In this document: positions 30,689 through 34,113 of the stretch, one piece after another | How positions within the stretch are numbered: position 1 is the stretch's first letter | How the letters are laid out: the number at the start of each line of letters is the position of its first letter | NCBI GenBank assembly: GCA_017940545.1 | Contig: JAGAYI010000028.1 | Span: forward strand, 1-34,113 | Direction: 5' to 3' | Length of the DNA stretch: 34,113 bases | From: Prevotella sp. | Lineage (GTDB): Bacteria > Bacteroidota > Bacteroidia > Bacteroidales > Bacteroidaceae | Made by a program: the position numbers and the translations under genes | Notes under the pieces: model-generated | The model's input: the letters and a program-made list of their open reading frames with translations, nothing else | Databases searched by the model: none | Told to the model about the DNA's origin: nothing

Positions 30689-30732
30689 CAACCGAATTTA
30701 AAACTCTAACTATTAGTAGAATCAATAAAAAA

Positions 30733-33342
30733 ATGAAAAAACTATTACTTATCTCAGTACTGACCCTGTTTGCTACAGGAGTCATGTTCGGACAGACACC
30801 GACAGACTACACGGTGAACCTGGGCAGTTCCTCTGAAGACCCTTCAACCAAGACATCGTTAGCAGATGCCCTGACAGCTGCCGGTGTCACTGATGTATCC
30901 TCAGTTACCTCCTTAACCATCAACGGCGAAATGAACGATGCCGACATCGCCACCCTGCGCACCTTAACCGGCATGACCACACTCGACATGACCAATGTGA
31001 CGCTGAAAGAAGACCTGAAAACCGAAGGTGACATTCAGGTCCCGAACAATCCCTTTATTACTTCAGAATCTCAGAGGGCTAAAGAATATACTTTCACAAC
31101 GGGTTTGGAAATTGTTGCAGATGAAACGCACTACATGACGTGTGGAATTATGAATGCCACGGAGCTTCCGGCTCACATGTTTGATGGAATGACCAACCTT
31201 CAGGCGATAACAGTACCGTCGTCAGTAACGACTTTCGGTAATTACTGTTTCAAGGACTGCTCTGCATTGACAACAGTTAATATTCCTGGGACAGTGACCA
31301 GTCTTGGTGCTTATACATTCTATAAGTGTACGGCAATGACATACTTTGAAATCCCTGCATCTGTTACTTCACTCGTCGGAACATTCATGGATTGCTCTAA
31401 TCTGGAAACGGTCAAGATACCTTTGCCTACAGGTTTGACTGAAATCAATGCCGCCTTTGCCCGTTGCAGAAAATTTAATCCAGCGAACTTTGTCATTCCT
31501 GATAATGTGACGAAAATCAAGGAGTATGCTTTTTATGAATGTACCAGTTTGGACAACATTGTACTCCCTGATAACATCACCGAATTTGATGGCTACTGCT
31601 TCTGTGGATGTAAAAAACTGCAGGGAACCGTAAAACTGAGTAACAATCTTACTATTGTTGGTTATGAAGCTTTCAAGGACTGTGAGAAATTGGATTTCAC
31701 TGGCGTTGAAGACACATTCCTCCCTTCTGGTTTAAGCTTGATAGCTAATGAGGCATTTTTGAATTGTAAGAAGTTAACAGGTGCCATAACTTATCCTGCT
31801 CAAACAAATAATAATAATACGATTAGCGATTTCGCATTCAGTGGTACTGGTGTTACTAGTGTCACTATTCCTGAAGCAGCAGGCATTACAAAGATAGAAA
31901 AATCTGCCTTTGAGTGGGCTAATATTACAGGTACTTTGACAATCCCTTCCACTGTAACCTTTCTTGGTTATGGAACCTTTGCCCATAATCCTAAAATGAG
32001 CACCGTTACCGTTACTGGTGGTTCAACTTCAAGGGATTTGCAGATTGAGGCATGGTGTTTCTATAGTAATGAATCACTCGCATCTGTTACATTTGGTGAA
32101 AATATCGCGAATATCTCTACAGCTCTAAATTCCTTTGCCAATAATGAGAAACTTGAATACGTGACACTTCCTGCGAGTGCAGTACTTTCTGTTGGAGAAA
32201 CGAGTTTTGCTGACAATCCGAAACTGACTCGTGTGGACTTAGGAACTGGTGCAAGAGTGGCATCCATCGCAAAGGGTGGTTTTAAAAACTGTCCATTGTT
32301 GCCTGATGCAGAGGTTAATAAACTGATATCAGATCTTTCTACCATCAATGAAAAAGTTGAGCTCAATTCTGAGATCTTTTATAACTGTAGGAGTTTGGAA
32401 AATCTTATCATTCCTGCAAATGTGACGGATATTTATAAGGATGCTTTTGGTGGAAATGTAAGTCTGAAAACAATAAAAGTTAGCAGGAATCCTGCACCCT
32501 ATGTTCAGACTTCAGAAGTTGTAGAGGGTGAAAGTCAGGATATTACAGTCTTTGGTGCGACAGTACCTAATGATTGCCAGATAATTTTCGAATCTTCTGC
32601 TCATTACAACATTGCAAGCTACCGTGCCAATGGTGAGTTCATGCGCCTGCTGACCAAGACGCTGGATGAGGATGTGACGGAAGTGAACTGGGTGAATCAA
32701 GACGGTGCTGATGTTATTCTGCAGCGTAAGATGGCCAGCAAGTGGAACTCGGTGGTGCTGCCTTTTGACTGCACTCAGGAACAGTTGGTAGAGGCTTTTG
32801 GTGATGGCACTTTGGCAGCAGAGTTCACATCGTCTGATGCAGATAAGGAATCGTTCCGTTTCACGGTGAGGGATGGGCTGTCAAATAACCGCCCCGTACT
32901 GTTGATGCCTGCTGCAACAACAAGCACAAAGACTGATTACACCATTGAGAACGTTAATATCGTCAATGCTGCGGTAGCCCCTTATGGAGACGGCAAGTAT
33001 CTTTTCAATGGCATCTACAAGAAGACAGAGTCTGTTGTCCCGGAGAATAGCTATGTATCCTATCAGAATCACTTCGTAACCTTTGGTAACATCAGGAACC
33101 ACTCGCAGGCCTTCCGAGCCTGGCTGGAGCCTGTGGCTTCCTCTACACCTGCTCCCAGACTTGCGCAGGCAATGGCTATAGAGATTGCAGGCGATGACGG
33201 TGAGACGACGGTGATTGGCAGCGTTCAGGACTTCACGGACAGACAGGGAGACCATGCGTACTATACGCTGGATGGCCGCCGCGTGGAGAACCCCACGAAT
33301 GGCATCTACATCGTGAACGGTAAGAAGGTTGTAATCAAATAG
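30733..33342 (+). CDS. BspA-like leucine-rich-repeat secreted protein with GRRV/GKKVVIK tail
   Basis: An 869-aa exported protein (MKKLLLISVLTLFATGVMFG). Residues ~130-610 are treponemal/BspA-type leucine-rich repeats (LRR_5) of ~23 residues, with units such as ITVPSSVTTFGNYCFKDCSAL and VNIPGTVTSLGAYTFYKCTAM. Such surfaces mediate adhesion or protein binding. Residues ~625-800 form a predicted beta-rich module (MASKWNSVVLPFDCTQEQL...), and the end reads TLDGRRV, then NGIYIVNG and KKVVIK, like the protein ending at 2567. The repeat region is AT-rich, while the first ~100 and last ~240 codons are GC-richer. A 57-aa MKKxYxxP gene follows after 18 bp. Confidence 0.9.
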   Translation: MKKLLLISVLTLFATGVMFGQTPTDYTVNLGSSSEDPSTKTSLADALTAAGVTDVSSVTSLTINGEMNDADIATLRTLTGMTTLDMTNVTLKEDLKTEGDIQVPNNPFITSESQRAKEYTFTTGLEIVADETHYMTCGIMNATELPAHMFDGMTNLQAITVPSSVTTFGNYCFKDCSALTTVNIPGTVTSLGAYTFYKCTAMTYFEIPASVTSLVGTFMDCSNLETVKIPLPTGLTEINAAFARCRKFNPANFVIPDNVTKIKEYAFYECTSLDNIVLPDNITEFDGYCFCGCKKLQGTVKLSNNLTIVGYEAFKDCEKLDFTGVEDTFLPSGLSLIANEAFLNCKKLTGAITYPAQTNNNNTISDFAFSGTGVTSVTIPEAAGITKIEKSAFEWANITGTLTIPSTVTFLGYGTFAHNPKMSTVTVTGGSTSRDLQIEAWCFYSNESLASVTFGENIANISTALNSFANNEKLEYVTLPASAVLSVGETSFADNPKLTRVDLGTGARVASIAKGGFKNCPLLPDAEVNKLISDLSTINEKVELNSEIFYNCRSLENLIIPANVTDIYKDAFGGNVSLKTIKVSRNPAPYVQTSEVVEGESQDITVFGATVPNDCQIIFESSAHYNIASYRANGEFMRLLTKTLDEDVTEVNWVNQDGADVILQRKMASKWNSVVLPFDCTQEQLVEAFGDGTLAAEFTSSDADKESFRFTVRDGLSNNRPVLLMPAATTSTKTDYTIENVNIVNAAVAPYGDGKYLFNGIYKKTESVVPENSYVSYQNHFVTFGNIRNHSQAFRAWLEPVASSTPAPRLAQAMAIEIAGDDGETTVIGSVQDFTDRQGDHAYYTLDGRRVENPTNGIYIVNGKKVVIK

Positions 33343-33360
33343 GAAGGGGAGGAATAAGCA

Positions 33361-33534
33361 ATGAAAAAGAGATATTTAAAACCCGAAATGGAAGTTACGG
33401 AACTTCTTGGAATTGATACCATCTGCCACGCGTCAATATACGCCTCTGACGGTCAGACTCCAGTAGATGTGATTCAGGACAATGATGACGATGACAGCTG
33501 GCAGAAACCTACCGGTCCCATCTGGATCGATTAA
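33361..33534 (+). CDS. Small MKKxYxxP-type protein (57 aa), function unknown
   Basis: The ATG at 33361 gives 57 residues starting MKKRYLKPEMEVTELLGIDT and ending KPTGPIWID. The N-terminus aligns with the 52-aa protein at 2572 (MKK-Y--P, then a Val/Leu-containing segment); the remainder is dissimilar, acidic (DNDDDD) and carries one Cys and two Trp. It has no signal peptide or membrane helix. Its position 18 bp after a GRRV/GKKVVIK-tailed secreted protein repeats the arrangement at 1404-2730 and supports that it is a real gene. The small size, conserved N-terminus and variable C-terminus would suit a peptide precursor or partner protein, but no function is established. A strong terminator follows. 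Confidence 0.72.
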   Translation: MKKRYLKPEMEVTELLGIDTICHASIYASDGQTPVDVIQDNDDDDSWQKPTGPIWID

Positions 33535-33580
33535 TTAGACTTCATAGTTAGTAGTTTTTAATAGTAGTTTTGTGTGTCGT

Positions 33581-33610
33581 GGGATGCCCCAGCGGGGGCA
33601 TCCCCTTTTT
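33581..33610 (+). terminator. Terminator of the BspA-like/small-protein operon
   Basis: A perfect 10-bp stem GGGATGCCCC (33581-33590) with GGGGCATCCC (33595-33604), followed by T residues to 33610. Confidence 0.92.
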
Positions 33611-33613
33611 GTT

Positions 33614-33650
33614 TTTAGACGAATGGACGAATATTTAGACGAATGGACGA
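33614..33650. repeat. Short direct repeat, 20-bp period
   Basis: The word tttagacgaatggacga occurs at 33614-33630 and 33634-33650, exactly 20 bp apart, directly after the terminator. No further structure was seen until the 22-bp array. Confidence 0.7.
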
Positions 33651-33786
33651 AGGAACGAAATCTTTTTAACACGAATTGCCATGAATTGTCCATTAATGGC
33701 TGCGCATAGCAAAATTATATGAGAAATTATATGGTGATTATGTCAAAGAAAGAAACAGATTCATTCTCTCTAAGAGAGAGTGCCGT

Positions 33787-33947
33787 GGAAACTGGGAGAA
33801 ACTGCCGGGGAAACGGGGACTTTGGGTAGGGGAAACAGGGAGAAAGGGTAGGGGAAACTGGAACACAGCGGCCGCTGTTCATTCTAACACCGCCCGCTGT
33901 GAGTTCTAACAGCGGGCGGTGTTAGTTCTAACAGCGGGCGGTGTTGT
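33787..33947 (-). repeat. 22-bp-period array, locus 3, with leading 17-bp perfect hairpin
   Basis: On the plus strand ggaaac recurs at 33787, 33809, 33831 and 33853, then ttctaac recurs at 33882, 33904 and 33926, all exactly 22 bp apart within each group. Read on the minus strand, the ggaaac words become GTTTCC, the same core as in the other arrays. A perfect 17-bp inverted repeat (33884-33900 with 33909-33925) is formed by an inverted unit pair at the 5' end in that orientation. One unit matches a unit of locus 2 with a single difference. Confidence 0.85.
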
Positions 33948-33971
33948 CCCTTCTTGGTTAGTTGCTTTCTG

Positions 33972-33994
33972 TACCTTTGCTTTCTGCAAAGTTA
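33972..33994. promoter_or_regulatory. Two facing promoter -7 elements
   Basis: TACCTTTG on the plus strand (33972-33979) and TAACTTTG on the minus strand (33994-33987) overlap within 23 bp. The plus one could serve the gene starting near 34086. The minus one would transcribe leftward into the 22-bp array. Confidence 0.5.
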
Positions 33995-34085
33995 CGAAGA
34001 AAATACGGAAACGCAAAGGGAAATGCCCGATTTTTTTCTCTAAGGAGTTAAGGAGAAAGGGAGGCTGCTTCCAAAGAAGTCAGAA

Positions 34086-34113
34086 ATGAACATTGAAACC
34101 ATTGACAAAGGCA
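34086..34113 (+). CDS. Possible start of a further gene (partial)
   Basis: An ATG at 34086 opens a frame MNIETIDKG that runs off the window. It lies ~105 bp after a plausible promoter element and after a purine-rich stretch. Too little is visible to name a product. Confidence 0.4.

Overview
The window reads as a Bacteroidota chromosome, most likely Prevotella or a close relative. Evidence: promoters of the TTTG-N19/20-TAnnTTTG type sit in front of most transcription units, a SusC/SusD pair is present, an rpoA-rplQ ribosomal operon end is present, BACON domains occur, and two secreted proteins end in the short GRRV...GKKVVIK tail common in Prevotella. No rRNA, tRNA, CRISPR, transposase or phage gene was seen.

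Layout. 1-715: end of the ribosomal operon (rpoA tail, rplQ, terminator). 716-1403: a repeat-rich intergenic block holding a near-duplicate of the rplQ terminator, a ~385-bp imperfect palindrome and an array of 22-bp units. 1404-2730: a secreted protein with the GRRV/GKKVVIK tail plus a 52-aa 'MKKxYxxP' small protein. 2849-3673: glycine-zipper lipoprotein. 3687-5897 (minus): SemiSWEET, gdhA and an RlpA-like protein in one operon. 6035-9136: a large PEP/pyruvate-binding-domain protein with receiver-like N-terminus. 9114-10226 (minus): YqiA-type esterase with a degenerate HAD-like C-terminus. 10309-11877: GH43 glycosidase. 12033-12698: aquaporin. 12699-13215: a second 22-bp array and the susC promoter. 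13216-29489: a polysaccharide utilisation locus (SusC, SusD, a tandem-CBM-like surface lipoprotein, an HExxHxxGxxH protein, BACON-GH16, GH5, GH3, a SIMPL protein, a second GH3). 29493-30389 (minus): an orphan dCache membrane sensor. 30733-33534: a BspA-like leucine-rich-repeat secreted protein plus a second 'MKKxYxxP' small protein. 33535-34113: terminator, a third 22-bp array, and the start of a possible further gene.

How the genes work together. GH16 plus two GH3 and a GH5 point to a beta-glucan (mixed-linkage glucan or laminarin-like) locus: surface lipoproteins bind and cut the glucan, SusCD imports oligosaccharides, and the GH3 enzymes release glucose. SemiSWEET, GH43 and aquaporin are neighbours with plausible but unproven links. 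No dedicated PUL regulator (hybrid two-component, SusR or ECF sigma/anti-sigma) is present.

Most unusual signals. (1) Three separate intergenic arrays with a strict 22-bp period share a GTTTmC core, and each has a perfect hairpin made of inverted units on the same (5') side of the array. (2) A two-gene module, a secreted protein with a GRRV/GKKVVIK tail followed by a 52-57 aa MKKxYxxP peptide, occurs twice. (3) The PUL shows abrupt base-composition changes inside susC and exactly at the BACON/GH16 domain border, as if a surface-recognition cassette had been exchanged.
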